This document shows positions 1 to 10,075 of a stretch of DNA of 37,543 nucleotides, one piece after another (position 1 is the first letter of the stretch; each line of letters begins with the position of its first letter). The stretch comes from Actinomycetota bacterium. Its GTDB lineage: Bacteria > Actinomycetota > Acidimicrobiia > Acidimicrobiales > Ilumatobacteraceae. The translations under genes and the position numbers were made by a program. The stretch spans positions 1 to 37,543 of the forward strand of contig SYCI01000017.1 in NCBI GenBank assembly GCA_005787035.1. Reading direction: 5' to 3'. The notes under the pieces were generated by a model. The model ran no database searches and was not told where the DNA came from. It saw only the letters and a program-made list of their open reading frames with translations.

Positions 1-79
1 GTGGCGTCGGTGACGTCGATGACCATGCGAACGACGATACCGAGAGCGACAGCCCGGTCGCAGATCGCCGAGTGCGGGA

Positions 80-85
80 TACCGT
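80..85 (+). promoter_or_regulatory. Candidate -10 box (TACCGT) of a leaderless transcript
   Basis: TACCGT fits the TANNNT -10 pattern and ends 8 nt before GTG 94. The same arrangement occurs before many other genes in the window. It supports the internal start of the phosphotransferase gene. Confidence 0.4.
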
Positions 86-93
86 ACGGGTCC

Positions 94-1155
94 GTGAGTG
101 GACAGTCGGGCCCGACGAGCGGAGAAGTTCCCGGCGTCGACATCGCCCGGGTCACGGCGTGGCTCGAAACGCACGTGGATGGCGCCCGAGGTCCGTTCGG
201 TTTCGAAGTGATCGCCGGCGGGCACTCCAATCTCACCTATCGGGTCACCGGAGCCGATGGGCGCCGATTCGTTCTTCGCCGTCCTCCCCTCGGACACGTT
301 CTGGCCAGCGCGCACGACATGGGTCGCGAACACCGCATCATCGCCGCTCTGCGCGACACACCGGTGCCAGTCGCCCCGGCGGCCGGCTACTGCGACGACC
401 TCGATGTGAACGGCGCGCCGTTCTACGTGATGAACTTCGTCGACGGTTTGGTGATCCGCGACCGCGAGACGTCGGAGCGGCTGCTCAGTCCAGCGGCCCG
501 CCGTCGAGCCAGCGAGTCGATCGTCGACACCATGGCGGCGATCCACTCGGTATCGCCGGCGGCGGTCGGACTCCACGACCTCGGACGCCACGAGGGCTAC
601 ATCGCCCGTCAACTCAAGCGGTGGTACGGCCAGTGGAACGCGCAGAAGACCCGCGATCTTCCCGCGGTCGACCGCGTGCACGACGAACTACTCGCACGGG
701 TTCCCGATCAAGGCCCGGCCACCCTCGTGCACGGCGACTACCGACTCGACAACTGCATGATCGACGCCGACGGCAACGTGATCGCGGTGCTCGATTGGGA
801 GATCTGCACGCTCGGCGACCCCATGGCCGACCTCGGTCTGCTCATGGTGTACTGGACCGGTCCCGGCGACGACGCGTCGGCTTGGAACGGCGGTCAAGCG
901 TGCACCGCCCCCGGTTTCCTCGACCGCGCCGAGATGGCCGAGCGTTACGCCCGGGTCAGCGGTCGTGACACGTCGCAACTCGACTTCTACGTCGCGTTCG
1001 CGTTCTGGAAACTCACCTGCATCCTCGAAGGTGTGTACGCGCGCTATCTCGGTGGCGCACTGGGTCAGCGCGACCCGGCCGAACTCGAACCTTTCAACCA
1101 ACAAGTGATCGGCGCCGCCCAGCGCGCCGAAGAACTCCTGTCGAGGCTCCCGTGA
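94..1155 (+). CDS. Phosphotransferase family protein (APH/choline kinase fold, ACAD10/11-type)
   Basis: The protein has the aminoglycoside phosphotransferase (APH) kinase fold. The catalytic-loop motif LVHGDYRLDN and the metal-binding motif LDWEICTLGDPMADL are both present, and the N-terminal nucleotide-loop region reads GGHSNLTYRV. This pattern matches the phosphotransferases related to the kinase domain of ACAD10/11, which in actinobacteria are often linked to acyl-CoA metabolism; the true substrate is unknown. The frame is open from base 1, but I place the start at GTG 94, giving 353 aa. The upstream residues look non-homologous, and a TACCGT box at 80-85 lies 8 nt before this GTG. The stop overlaps the next gene by 4 bp (GTGA), so the two are probably co-transcribed. 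The family call is secure. The start is moderately secure because the window begins just upstream. Confidence 0.85.
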   Translation: MSGQSGPTSGEVPGVDIARVTAWLETHVDGARGPFGFEVIAGGHSNLTYRVTGADGRRFVLRRPPLGHVLASAHDMGREHRIIAALRDTPVPVAPAAGYCDDLDVNGAPFYVMNFVDGLVIRDRETSERLLSPAARRRASESIVDTMAAIHSVSPAAVGLHDLGRHEGYIARQLKRWYGQWNAQKTRDLPAVDRVHDELLARVPDQGPATLVHGDYRLDNCMIDADGNVIAVLDWEICTLGDPMADLGLLMVYWTGPGDDASAWNGGQACTAPGFLDRAEMAERYARVSGRDTSQLDFYVAFAFWKLTCILEGVYARYLGGALGQRDPAELEPFNQQVIGAAQRAEELLSRLP

Positions 1156-2057
1156 GTGAGGGCACCGATTACGAACTGCACGGGGAACTGCCGACGCTGA
1201 ATGCGCCGGTACTCATCGTCTCGCTCAAGGGCTGGATCGACGCCGCCGAATCGGCCGACGAAGCGATGTCGGCCATCGAAGGGCAGATCGATCCGTTCCC
1301 GGTGGCCTCGTTCGACACCGATGTCTTCATCGATTACCGCGCCCGCCGCCCCGTCATGGAGATCCGCGACGGCCGCAACACCAATATCGATTGGCCATCC
1401 ATCGATCTCTACTCCGGACAGGACGCATCGGGACGTGACGTCCTGATCCTCACCGGACACGAACCCGACTCGGCCTGGAATCGCTTCTCGGCCGCGGTGC
1501 GCGACCTCGGTCGGCGACTCGGGGTCAGTCAGATGGTCGGACTCGGCGCGTATCCGTTCCCGACTCCGCACACGCGCCCGAGTCGACTCTCGTGCACCAC
1601 ACCTTCACTCGAACTCCTCCAGCGCGGCGACTTCCTGCGCACATCGGTCGATGTACCGGCCGGAGCCACGGCGGTGCTCGAGCAGGTTCTCTACGGTGAC
1701 GGCATTCCCTCCATCACGCTGTGGGCCCAAGTCCCGCAATACATCCCCGCCATGAGCTATCCGGCGGCGTCGGTCGCGCTCCTCGAGGGTCTGCACACCA
1801 TCGCCGGCCTCCAATTCGACCGTCAGGCATTGGAACACGAGGCCATCATCCAGCGCGATCGGCTCGATCGCCTCGTGGCGCGCAATCCCGAGCACAAGGA
1901 CATGGTCGAAAAACTCGAAGCGGCCTACGACGCGACCGTCCAGCCGATGCTTCCGCTCGAACCCGCCGCGATTCGCGAGCAGGACATCCCGAGTCCCGAA
2001 GAACTCGCCGCCGAACTCGAAGCCTTCCTGCGCGACTCCAATCCCGACGGCCAGTAA
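1152..2057 (+). CDS. PAC2 family protein
   Basis: A 301-aa cytoplasmic protein of the PAC2 (proteasome assembly chaperone 2) family. The typical N-terminal segment VLIVSLKGWIDAAESADEA, the middle segment VFIDYRARRPVMEI, and GLGAYPFPTPHTRPS are recognisable. Actinobacterial PAC2 proteins are widespread and of unresolved role; the family was named for eukaryotic 20S proteasome assembly factors. The GTG start at 1152 overlaps the stop of the upstream kinase gene as GTGA, indicating translational coupling. The C-terminus is Glu-rich and probably helical. No signal peptide or membrane segment is visible. The family assignment rests on overall pattern and length. Confidence 0.82.
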   Translation: MSEGTDYELHGELPTLNAPVLIVSLKGWIDAAESADEAMSAIEGQIDPFPVASFDTDVFIDYRARRPVMEIRDGRNTNIDWPSIDLYSGQDASGRDVLILTGHEPDSAWNRFSAAVRDLGRRLGVSQMVGLGAYPFPTPHTRPSRLSCTTPSLELLQRGDFLRTSVDVPAGATAVLEQVLYGDGIPSITLWAQVPQYIPAMSYPAASVALLEGLHTIAGLQFDRQALEHEAIIQRDRLDRLVARNPEHKDMVEKLEAAYDATVQPMLPLEPAAIREQDIPSPEELAAELEAFLRDSNPDGQ

Positions 2058-2109
2058 GCACTGGTCTAGCCTGCGTCGAGTCGGCGAAAGCCGAACCGGA
2101 TGCGATGTC

Positions 2110-2115
2110 AGGGGG
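2110..2115 (+). promoter_or_regulatory. Shine-Dalgarno (AGGGGG) of the LLM gene
   Basis: AGGGGG lies 6 nt before ATG 2122 and supports that start. A TAGCCT hexamer at 2067-2072 could be a -10 box for a transcript with a leader of about 40 nt, but no clear -35 is visible. Confidence 0.45.
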
Positions 2116-2121
2116 ATCACG

Positions 2122-3141
2122 ATGAAGGTCGACGGCGGAATCAGCAGCAATCTGCACGACGCGGTCAGCAGCGCGAAAGATGCCGAGGCCGCCGGCTACT
2201 CGGGTGCCTGGACCGCCGAGACGAGCCACGATCCGTTCCTTCCGCTGCTCCTCGCCGCCGAGCACACCAAGAAGATCGAACTCGGAACCTCAATCGCCGT
2301 CGCCTTCGCCCGTAGTCCGATGACACTTGCCAACACGGCATGGGATCTGCAGGCCTATTCACAGGGCCGTTTCATTCTCGGTCTCGGCAGCCAGATCCAG
2401 CCGCACATCACCAAACGTTTCTCGATGCCCTGGAGCAAGCCGGCCGCCCGCATGCGCGAGATGGTGCTCGCCATTCGTGCGATCTGGGACTGCTGGTTGA
2501 ACGGAACCAAGCTCGACTTCCGCGGCGAGTTCTACACGCACACGCTGATGACACCGTTCTTCACCCCGGCCGCTTCCGACATCTCGGCGTTCGGTACTCC
2601 CAAGATCTTCCTGGCCGGCGTGGGCGAACTCATGACCGAGGTCGCCGGTGAAGTGTGCGACGGATTCATCTGCCACGGCTTCACGACCGAGAAGTACCTC
2701 CGCGAAGTCACGATCCCCGCCCTCGAACGCGGTCGAGCCAAGGCCGGCAAGACGATGGACGGATTCGAGATCGTCGGACCGAGTTTCGTGGTGACCGGAA
2801 ACGACGAGTCGGAACTCGCCAAGGCCGCCGCCGGTACGCGCCAACAGATCGCCTTCTACGGATCGACTCCCGCCTACCGACCGGTACTCGACCTCCACGG
2901 TTGGGGCGATCTTCAGGACCGTCTCAACACCTTGTCGAAGCAAGGCAAGTGGGTGGAGATGGGCGACCTCATCAACGACGAGATCCTCAACACGTTCGCC
3001 GTGGTCGGCGAGCCCGAGTCGATCGCTCCCGAACTACACCACCGCTACGGCGACGTGATCGAGCGCATCTCGTTCTACGCGCCGTACAAGAGCGACCCCG
3101 AGCGCTGGCACAAGGTCATCGCGGCCGTCAGCAACGCGTAG
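2122..3141 (+). CDS. LLM class F420-dependent oxidoreductase (TIGR03617-like)
   Basis: A 339-aa luciferase-like monooxygenase (LLM) superfamily TIM-barrel protein. Family hallmarks are the N-terminal MKVDGGI and AGYSGAWTAE segments, the GTSIAVAFARSPM strand, the DLQAYSQGRFILGLGSQ segment, and the later RMREMVLAIRAIWD helix. This sequence type corresponds to the F420-dependent family described as TIGR03617, common in mycobacteria and relatives. F420 rather than FMN as cofactor is inferred from family resemblance. The substrate is unknown. The gene has its own Shine-Dalgarno and lies 64 bp after the PAC2 gene. It ends convergently, 15 bp before the stop of the acyl-AMP ligase gene. Confidence 0.88.
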   Translation: MKVDGGISSNLHDAVSSAKDAEAAGYSGAWTAETSHDPFLPLLLAAEHTKKIELGTSIAVAFARSPMTLANTAWDLQAYSQGRFILGLGSQIQPHITKRFSMPWSKPAARMREMVLAIRAIWDCWLNGTKLDFRGEFYTHTLMTPFFTPAASDISAFGTPKIFLAGVGELMTEVAGEVCDGFICHGFTTEKYLREVTIPALERGRAKAGKTMDGFEIVGPSFVVTGNDESELAKAAAGTRQQIAFYGSTPAYRPVLDLHGWGDLQDRLNTLSKQGKWVEMGDLINDEILNTFAVVGEPESIAPELHHRYGDVIERISFYAPYKSDPERWHKVIAAVSNA

Positions 3142-3156
3142 CGAACCGCGAGCCGG

Positions 3157-4857
3157 CTACGAGCCGACGAGTTCGAGTTCGTCGGCGAGATACATCTCGC
3201 GGCACTTCGCGCGCTGCAACTTCCCGCTGCTCGTCTTGGGCAGGGTGCCGGCCTTCACGAGCATCACGTCGCGCGGTGGCAGACCCGAAACTTCGAGCGC
3301 GGTCTGATGGATGGCGCGACGAACGCCGTCAAGCTCGGCGTCTTTGACCTCGGCCACGACGATGACCGTCTCTTTACCCTTGTAGCCCTCGACTCCGAAG
3401 GCGATCACGTTCCCGGCGCGGACGCCTTCGATCGTGCCGACCGCGCGCTCGATGTCTTCGGGGAAGACGTTGCGTCCACCCACGATGATGACGTCCTTGA
3501 TACGCCCACAGATCACGAGCTCCCCGTCGAGCATGTAGGCGAGATCGCCCGTGCAGAGCCAGCCATCGTGGAACATCGCCGCCGTGGCCTCGGGCCGTTT
3601 GAAGTAGCCGGGAGTCACGCTGGTCCCGCGGATGAGAAGTTCGCCCACTTGTCGATCGGGTAGAACCTCACGCGTCTCGGGATCGACGACCCGCATCTCG
3701 AGTCCGGGAACCGGACGACCGAGGAGCGGGAGCCGACGCACATGCACCTCGTCGTCATCGTCACGATCGACTTCTTTCGCATAGCGCTCGCGTTCGAGCA
3801 CGATCCGATCCACTGCATCGCACACGAGTCCGCGGTGCCGAGGAGGGAACGCTCCGCCGATGGCGACTTCAGCCATCCCGAAGGCCGGGAACACACTTCC
3901 GGCCGCGAATCCGAAACGCCCGGCCTCGGCGACGAAAGCCTCCACGGCGAGCGGATCGACCGGTTCGGCCCCCGACAGAGCAAGCGTGAGCGTCGACAGA
4001 TCGAGATCGGTGGCGCGCTTCAGAGCGCGAGTCGCCAGAACCCACGCGAAGTTCGGGCCGGCGGTGGCGGTCCCCCGCCAATCGCTGATCCACTGCATCC
4101 ACGATCCGGGATGGGCCATGAAATCCTGCGGGGCGGCCTGGACGAGGTGCACACCCTTCAACATCGGGATCGACAGGAACCCGACGAGTCCCATGTCGTG
4201 ATAGAGCGGAAGCCACGAGACCATCACTTCGTCGGGGCGCAACGATGCCGCGTCGGCGGCGCCGTCGATGTTGGCGCACAGAACCCGCTCGGGGATCATC
4301 ACACCCTTGGGTTCGGAGGTCGATCCACTCGTGTACTGCAGGATCACGAGTCGCTCGGGATCGTCGAGGGGTCGCTCCCAGCGCGCGGCCGGAGTCCGGC
4401 CCGGACCCGAGATCACCGATTCCATCGACACGATCGGCGGATCGCCGGGTGCCGCCTCGTAGAACGCGGCGAGGGCATCGTCGATCAAAACGAGCTTGGC
4501 CTCACCGTGACGAATACGCGACCGCGTGCTCTCGACGAAGGCGTCGAGTGATGCCATGCGCATGGGCAGTGGCAACACCATGCTCGCGGCCCCACTCAGC
4601 CAGCAGGCACGAACGATCGTGAGCAGGTTGCGACTCGTCGGACCGAGGATCGCCACATGATCACCCGGTGCGACACCCATCGACTGCAAGGTCGCCGCGA
4701 CCGACAAAGCCTCGTCGTGCACTTCGCGCCATGAGACGAAAGTCGGTTCGGGCGCCACACTCGCGCCGACGAAACGAACACCGGTGCCGGTGTCGGCGGC
4801 CAGTTCGAGACGCTCGACGACGCTGCCGGCGCTCAGGAGTCCAGATGGAGTGCTCAT
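3157..4857 (-). CDS. Fatty acyl-AMP ligase (FAAL/FadD-type, AMP-binding)
   Basis: A 566-aa adenylate-forming enzyme (ANL superfamily). It shows the ATP-binding P-loop [11 protein letters not shown], the [12 protein letters not shown] segment typical of FAALs, the core A8 region [13 protein letters not shown] with [20 protein letters not shown], and the C-terminal catalytic lysine in [11 protein letters not shown]. These features resemble fatty acyl-AMP ligases such as mycobacterial FadD32-type proteins more than CoA ligases. The predicted reaction is activation of a long-chain fatty acid to acyl-AMP for transfer to an acyl carrier protein. No carrier-protein or polyketide synthase gene is in the window, so its partner is unknown. 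It is transcribed alone, divergently from leuS, with 114 bp between the two starts. Confidence 0.88.
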   Translation of the reverse strand: MSTPSGLLSAGSVVERLELAADTGTGVRFVGASVAPEPTFVSWREVHDEALSVAATLQSMGVAPGDHVAILGPTSRNLLTIVRACWLSGAASMVLPLPMRMASLDAFVESTRSRIRHGEAKLVLIDDALAAFYEAAPGDPPIVSMESVISGPGRTPAARWERPLDDPERLVILQYTSGSTSEPKGVMIPERVLCANIDGAADAASLRPDEVMVSWLPLYHDMGLVGFLSIPMLKGVHLVQAAPQDFMAHPGSWMQWISDWRGTATAGPNFAWVLATRALKRATDLDLSTLTLALSGAEPVDPLAVEAFVAEAGRFGFAAGSVFPAFGMAEVAIGGAFPPRHRGLVCDAVDRIVLERERYAKEVDRDDDDEVHVRRLPLLGRPVPGLEMRVVDPETREVLPDRQVGELLIRGTSVTPGYFKRPEATAAMFHDGWLCTGDLAYMLDGELVICGRIKDVIIVGGRNVFPEDIERAVGTIEGVRAGNVIAFGVEGYKGKETVIVVAEVKDAELDGVRRAIHQTALEVSGLPPRDVMLVKAGTLPKTSSGKLQRAKCREMYLADELELVGS

Positions 4858-4869
4858 GACGACGTGGGG

Positions 4870-4875
4870 AACCTA
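4870..4875 (-). promoter_or_regulatory. Candidate -10 box (TAGGTT) of the acyl-AMP ligase gene
   Basis: Reading leftward, TAGGTT ends 12 nt before the ATG at 4857, which would give a leader of about 6 nt. It shares the short intergenic region with the leuS promoter. Confidence 0.35.
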
Positions 4876-4959
4876 GTCGTCGGCCCTCCGATGATGTCTG
4901 ATCCATCACCTCGTCGACATCGAATGGGCGTTTCAGCAGGGACTATCGGGTTCGAGCGT

Positions 4960-4965
4960 TACCCT
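4960..4965 (+). promoter_or_regulatory. Candidate -10 box (TACCCT) of leaderless leuS
   Basis: TACCCT ends 6 nt before ATG 4972, so transcription would begin at or next to the start codon. No Shine-Dalgarno sequence is visible before this ATG. Confidence 0.5.
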
Positions 4966-4971
4966 TTCGGC

Positions 4972-7851
4972 ATGGCTCCTCCCCCGGACCAATCCGGCGA
5001 CGACACCCCGCGATTCCGTTACAACTCGGCTCTCGCCGCGCGGATCGAGACCAAATGGCAGGACATCTGGGAGGAGCGAGGAACCTTCGAGGCACCGAAT
5101 CCCGCCGGTCCGCTCGCCGCCCCCGACGAAGTCGCCGGGCGACGGAAACTCTTCGTTCTCGACATGTTCCCGTATCCGAGCGGAGCGGGGCTCCATGTCG
5201 GACATCCGCTCGGTTACATCGGCACCGACGTGTACGCGCGCTACAAGCGCATGATGGGCTTCAACGTTCTTCACGCACTCGGCTACGACAGTTTCGGTCT
5301 GCCTGCCGAACAGCACGCCATCACCACGGGCGTACACCCCCGTGTGAACACCGAGTCGAACGTGGCCAACATGCGTCGCCAATTGCGCCGCCTCGGCCTC
5401 GGCCACGACGCGCGTCGCAGCGTGAGCACGACCGACGAGCCGTTCTACCGCTGGACCCAGTGGATCTTCCTCCAGGTTTTCAACTCGTGGTACGACGCCG
5501 ACGCCCGGCGCGCCCGTCCGATCGCCGAACTCGTGGTCGAATTCGAGTCGGGCCGTCGCCCCACGCCCGATGCCCGCGCGTGGTCGGATCTCACCACCGC
5601 CGAACGCAACGACATCGTCGATGCGCACCGACTGGCCTATCTCTCGGAGGCACCGGTGAACTGGTGCCCCGGTCTTGGCACCATCCTCGCCAACGAAGAG
5701 GTCACCGCCGATGGTCGTAGCGACATCGGCAACTATCCGGTGTTCAAGAAGAACATGCGCCAGTGGATGATGCGCATCACCGCCTACGCCGATCGCCTGC
5801 TCGACGATCTCGACCGACTCGACTGGCCCGAACCCATCAAGTTGATGCAGCGCAATTGGATCGGTCGTAGCGAAGGTGCTCGCGTCGATTTCGCGTCGCC
5901 GGCCGGCGCCATCACCGTCTTCACGACTCGCCCCGACACGTTGTTCGGCGCGACCTTCATGGTTCTCGCACCCGAGCACCCGCTCGTCGCATCGCTCACC
6001 ACTGCCGACCGTCGCAACGCCGTCGAGGCCCATCGCGCGCGTGCGGCGGCTACCAAGGACCTCGATCGGACCGCCGAGGGTCGCGAGAAGACCGGCGAGT
6101 TCACGGGCTCGTACGCCGTCAATCCGTTGACTGGCACCGAGATTCCCGTTTGGATCGCCGATTACGTGCTGATGGGTTATGGCACCGGGGCGATCATGGC
6201 CGTTCCGTGCGGCGACCAACGCGACTTCGAGTTCGCCCGCCAGTTCGGCCTGCCGATTCCGGCCATTCAGCGGCCGCCGGTGGCGTGGTTCGACGCGCAT
6301 TCGATCCCGACACCAGTCGACGATCGAGTCGACACGGCACAGTGGCCGGGCGCCTTCGTCGGTGATGGCGTGTACATCAACTCCTCACGCGAGGGTTTGT
6401 CACTCGACGGACTCGACTCGGTCGAGGAAGGTAAACGCGTCGTCAACGCGTGGCTCGAGTCCCACCGCCTCGGTCATGCCACGATCAACTACAAACTGCG
6501 CGACTGGCTCTTCAGCCGCCAGCGCTACTGGGGTGAGCCCTTCCCGATCGTGTACGACGAGGACGGTCGGCCGGTCGCGTTGCCGGACTCGATGCTGCCC
6601 GTGCTCCTGCCCGAACTCGAGGACTTCAAACCCCAGGCCCTCGATCCCGACGACGACGTGACCGACCCGATTCCGCCGCTCGCTCGCGCCGCCGAGTGGC
6701 GCGATGTCACCCTCGATCTCGGGGACGGTCCGCGCCGTTATCGGCGCGAGATCAACGTCATGCCGCAGTGGGCCGGATCGTGTTGGTACGAACTCCGTTA
6801 CCTCGATCCCACCAACACCGACCACTTCGTCGATCCCGAAGTCGAGCGTTACTGGATGGGGCCGACCGATGGCGGCGACGGACGCACGGGCCATACCGGC
6901 GGCGTCGATCTCTACGTGGGTGGCGTGGAGCACGCCGTGCTCCACCTTCTCTACGCCCGCTTCTGGCACAAGGTCCTCTTCGATCTCGGTCACGTGTCGA
7001 GCAGCGAGCCCTTCCACCGTCTCTTCAACCAGGGTTACATCCAGGCCTTCGCCTACCGCGACCCGCGAGGCCAACCGGTGCCGGCCGCCGACGTGGAGGA
7101 ACGTGACGGTGACTACTGGTACGACGGCGAACGTGTCGCGCGCGAGTACGGCAAGATGGGCAAGAGCCTGAAGAACATCGTCACACCCGACGAGATGTAC
7201 GACGAGTTCGGGGCCGACACCTTCCGTTTGTACGAGATGAGCATGGGTCCGCTCGAAGCGAGTCGCCCGTGGAACACTCGCGACGTCGTGGGCATGCAGC
7301 GCTTCCTCCAGCGCGTGTGGCGCAATCTCGTCGACGAGGACACCGGGACCCTGCGCGTCGCCGACACGCCGACCCCCGAAGAACTTCGTCGACTCCTGCA
7401 CCGCTCGATCGACGGCGTCCGCAACGACATGGAGAACCTGCGGTTCAACACCGCGATCGCCAAGTTGATCGAGCTCAATAACGCGCTGACCCAAGAGGTC
7501 ACGCGATCGGGCTCCACACCCGCGGAGGTGGCCGGTTCGCTCGTGCAGATGCTCTCGCCGCTGTGCCCGCATCTGGCCGACGAACTCTGGGCCATGCTCG
7601 GTCACTCCGACTCGGTCACGTACGAACCCTTCCCGCAGCCCGATCCGTCGCTACTCGTCGACGATTCGATCGAGTACCCCGTTCAGATCAACGGCAAAGT
7701 GCGGGCGCGCGTCGTCGTACCCGCCGATGCCGATCAGGCCACCGTGCAGTCGATCGCCCTGGCCGACGAGAAGGTCGTGGCCGCGCTCGCCGGTGCGAAT
7801 CCGAAGAAGGTGATCGTGGTCGTCGGACGCATGGTCAACCTCGTGATCTGA
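4972..7851 (+). CDS. leuS: Leucyl-tRNA synthetase
   Basis: A class I aminoacyl-tRNA synthetase that charges tRNA-Leu with leucine. The HIGH signature appears as HVGH at residues 75-78, after FPYPSGAGL. The KMSKS signature is KMGKS near residue 728. The CP1 editing domain is recognisable from [12 protein letters not shown] and [19 protein letters not shown], so post-transfer editing is expected. The C-terminal domain ends in [15 protein letters not shown], standard for LeuRS. The length from ATG 4972 is 959 aa, typical of actinobacterial LeuRS. The frame stays open upstream to 4864, but those extra 36 residues look non-homologous, and the TACCCT box 6 nt before ATG 4972 favours the shorter form. 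An 18-bp gap to the next gene suggests read-through. Confidence 0.97.
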   Translation: MAPPPDQSGDDTPRFRYNSALAARIETKWQDIWEERGTFEAPNPAGPLAAPDEVAGRRKLFVLDMFPYPSGAGLHVGHPLGYIGTDVYARYKRMMGFNVLHALGYDSFGLPAEQHAITTGVHPRVNTESNVANMRRQLRRLGLGHDARRSVSTTDEPFYRWTQWIFLQVFNSWYDADARRARPIAELVVEFESGRRPTPDARAWSDLTTAERNDIVDAHRLAYLSEAPVNWCPGLGTILANEEVTADGRSDIGNYPVFKKNMRQWMMRITAYADRLLDDLDRLDWPEPIKLMQRNWIGRSEGARVDFASPAGAITVFTTRPDTLFGATFMVLAPEHPLVASLTTADRRNAVEAHRARAAATKDLDRTAEGREKTGEFTGSYAVNPLTGTEIPVWIADYVLMGYGTGAIMAVPCGDQRDFEFARQFGLPIPAIQRPPVAWFDAHSIPTPVDDRVDTAQWPGAFVGDGVYINSSREGLSLDGLDSVEEGKRVVNAWLESHRLGHATINYKLRDWLFSRQRYWGEPFPIVYDEDGRPVALPDSMLPVLLPELEDFKPQALDPDDDVTDPIPPLARAAEWRDVTLDLGDGPRRYRREINVMPQWAGSCWYELRYLDPTNTDHFVDPEVERYWMGPTDGGDGRTGHTGGVDLYVGGVEHAVLHLLYARFWHKVLFDLGHVSSSEPFHRLFNQGYIQAFAYRDPRGQPVPAADVEERDGDYWYDGERVAREYGKMGKSLKNIVTPDEMYDEFGADTFRLYEMSMGPLEASRPWNTRDVVGMQRFLQRVWRNLVDEDTGTLRVADTPTPEELRRLLHRSIDGVRNDMENLRFNTAIAKLIELNNALTQEVTRSGSTPAEVAGSLVQMLSPLCPHLADELWAMLGHSDSVTYEPFPQPDPSLLVDDSIEYPVQINGKVRARVVVPADADQATVQSIALADEKVVAALAGANPKKVIVVVGRMVNLVI

Positions 7852-7869
7852 CGGTCACTTCCCGTCGTC

Positions 7870-9072
7870 ATGATCGCCGGCGTCATCGAAGGGTTCTACG
7901 GCCCTCCGTGGTCGTTCGCCGAACGCGCCGCGTGTCTCGACCGCATCGCCGAATGGGGTGGCAACTGGTACGTGTGGGCGCCCAAGAGCGAGCCCCGACA
8001 CCGAGAGTTGTGGAACGAGCCCTTCACGGCCGACGAGATCGACGGCTTCGCCACGCTCGCCACGCGGACAAGCGTGCGGATCTCGATCGGACTCACTCCC
8101 GGATCCGAGGCCACGTCGACCGAAGTCGCCGCCAAGTTGAAACCGATCGTCGACGCCGGCGCCCACGGAATCACCCTCTGCTTCGACGATCTACCGGCCC
8201 TCGGCGCCGGTCGTCGTCAGCGCGAAATCGCCAACGACATCGCATCGAGATTCGCCACCGAGGTCTGGCTCGTACCGACGCACTACACAGGCTCGGAACG
8301 TTCGCCGTATCTCGACGAACTGTGTGCCGGGCTCGACCCGCGCATTCTCGTGATGTGGACGGGGGCTCACGTGGTGAACGACCGCATCACCGCCCAGGAC
8401 GCCCGCGGTCGCACCGACGCGACGGGTGGTCGACGGCCCCTCGTGTGGGACAACACACCGGTGAACGATGCACTCATGTCGGAGGCACTGCATCTCGGTC
8501 CGTACACCGGGCGCGAAGCCGAGCTTCGCGACATCATCGCCGGGGTGCTGATCAACCCGATGGAGTTCGCCGGGGCGTCGATGCCCACCGTGTGCAGCGC
8601 GCTCGCCTGGTGCGCCGGGCGCGATCACCGCGCGGCGTGGAACGAATACGTGGATGCCCCTGGTTGGCGGCGACTCGCCGAGGCGACCGCGTTCCCCGAC
8701 GACGAACATTGGCCCGGTGCCCGGCCGACTCGCGAGTGGTGGGCCGAGGTGGCCACGATGGAGAGCCACGATCCGGCGGTGGGGCCTTGGGCGAACGCGG
8801 CCCGTGAGGGCGCGGCGCTCGTTCTGCGAGCCCTCGACCTCGCCGAGTCTCCACCGAGCGATCCGCAGCATCGGGCGATGGCGATCATCGGCCTGGCCAT
8901 CGCGTGGCGCTCGTGGCGGCGGTCGTCGGTCCTCGTGTTCGGCGCCGGACCGCGTCTGCGTCCGGTGCTCGGCAACGATTCGACCGGACGCTTCACCTGG
9001 GATCGGGCTTCGTTCCAGGATTCTTCGTCGTTGGTCGACGATGTCGTGGGGCGCGTGATCGACTCGTTCTGA
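7870..9072 (+). CDS. GH84-family beta-N-acetylglucosaminidase (O-GlcNAcase-like catalytic domain)
   Basis: A 400-aa protein with the hallmarks of glycoside hydrolase family 84. It opens with GVIEGFYGPPWS and then has NWYVWAPKSEPRHRELW. The catalytic Asp pair is at residues 106-107 in CFDDLP, matching the paired Asp that drives substrate-assisted catalysis in O-GlcNAcases. Further family segments are MWTGAHVVND, the WDNTPVND active-site strand and the NPMEFA region. It is only the catalytic core: no signal peptide, carbohydrate-binding module or membrane segment is visible, so it should be cytoplasmic. Likely activity is removal of terminal beta-linked GlcNAc; whether the substrate is a protein, a glycan or a cell-wall fragment is unknown. 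It follows leuS by 18 bp and may share its transcript. Confidence 0.85.
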   Translation: MIAGVIEGFYGPPWSFAERAACLDRIAEWGGNWYVWAPKSEPRHRELWNEPFTADEIDGFATLATRTSVRISIGLTPGSEATSTEVAAKLKPIVDAGAHGITLCFDDLPALGAGRRQREIANDIASRFATEVWLVPTHYTGSERSPYLDELCAGLDPRILVMWTGAHVVNDRITAQDARGRTDATGGRRPLVWDNTPVNDALMSEALHLGPYTGREAELRDIIAGVLINPMEFAGASMPTVCSALAWCAGRDHRAAWNEYVDAPGWRRLAEATAFPDDEHWPGARPTREWWAEVATMESHDPAVGPWANAAREGAALVLRALDLAESPPSDPQHRAMAIIGLAIAWRSWRRSSVLVFGAGPRLRPVLGNDSTGRFTWDRASFQDSSSLVDDVVGRVIDSF

Positions 9073-9078
9073 AGTTCG

Positions 9079-10071
9079 CTAACCGCGCAGAACCGGCAAC
9101 ACCTTCGACTCGAGGAGCCCGAGGCTTTCGGCCGCGATTTCGGGCGGAATCCCACCCATGAGCGGATGCATGGTGAGCGAACCGAAACGACGAGCGAGGT
9201 CGACACATTCGTCGGGGGTCACGATGGCGTACACGCCACTCGCCTTCACGTCGTCGATCGTCGTCGAATTGTGCACGTGCACCACCGACGATTGACCGGG
9301 CCGCTGCCACTGGGCGTACGTGCGCGCTTCGTGCATCACGTAGGGCGCCAGCCGCTCCCAGTCGCGCTCGGGATCGTCGGTCACGTGCACGAAACCAGGG
9401 GCCTTGGGCGGCAGGATCACGAAACCCTGGAACCCCACCTTCTGACACTCGTCGTTGTAGGCCTCGGCCACGGCTGGATCGTCGTTGGCCGATTGGAAGA
9501 AGCACTTGAGGCGGGCCGCCCGGCGCGCGGCGACCGGCGTGGAACCGCCCATCATCAACAAGGGTCCGCCGGGGGTGTGCGGCAGCGGGCGCACCCGCAC
9601 CCGCCGACCGAGGTAGTCGAAGTACTCGCCGGTCCAGGCGTCGCGCATCACGCGCACCGTCTCTTCGAGCACCCCGAATCGCTTGGTGAAGTCGAGGCCG
9701 GCCATCTCGAACTCTTCCTGTCGATATCCGGTTCCGCAGATCACGCTGGTGCGGCCTTTGGAAACCAGATCGACGGTCGCGAGTTGTTCGGCGAGGCGGA
9801 CCGGATCGTGCATGATCACGAGCGCGGCCGAGACGTTGATGCCGATTCGTTCGGTGGTCGCCGCCACTGCGGCGGCCAGGGTCACCGGCGCCGGCATGAA
9901 ACCGTCTTCGGTCCCGTGGTGTTCGGAGAGAACCACCATGTCGAGGCCGATGCGATCGGCCCAGCGAACTTGGTCGAGCATGGCCCCATACTGCCCCGAG
10001 GCGGAGACTCCGGCGGCCGGACTGTCCGAGGGCGGCACGCGCAGGTCGTACCGCATGATGATCATCGTCAT
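9079..10071 (-). CDS. LLM class flavin-dependent oxidoreductase
   Basis: A luciferase-like monooxygenase superfamily protein of 330 aa. Typical segments are the WADRIGLDMVVLSEHHG motif, NVSAALVIMHDPVRLAEQLATVD, the GRTSVICGTGYRQEEF strand and the MMGGSTPVAARRAARL cofactor-binding region. The frame runs further upstream, but I choose ATG 10071 because it follows the stop of the dehydrogenase gene (10078-10076) by only 4 nt and matches the family N-terminus. It is therefore the second gene of a two-gene operon with a zinc-dependent dehydrogenase. Substrate and cofactor (FMNH2 or F420) cannot be told from the sequence. Several near-cognate ATGs follow closely, so the exact start may be a few codons off. 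Confidence 0.87.
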   Translation of the reverse strand: MTMIIMRYDLRVPPSDSPAAGVSASGQYGAMLDQVRWADRIGLDMVVLSEHHGTEDGFMPAPVTLAAAVAATTERIGINVSAALVIMHDPVRLAEQLATVDLVSKGRTSVICGTGYRQEEFEMAGLDFTKRFGVLEETVRVMRDAWTGEYFDYLGRRVRVRPLPHTPGGPLLMMGGSTPVAARRAARLKCFFQSANDDPAVAEAYNDECQKVGFQGFVILPPKAPGFVHVTDDPERDWERLAPYVMHEARTYAQWQRPGQSSVVHVHNSTTIDDVKASGVYAIVTPDECVDLARRFGSLTMHPLMGGIPPEIAAESLGLLESKVLPVLRG

Positions 10072-10075
10072 GGGT

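Noticed and set aside
4933-6300. A 455-codon leftward open frame inside leuS.
   Set aside because: Antisense to clear LeuRS motifs, with no recognisable protein features.
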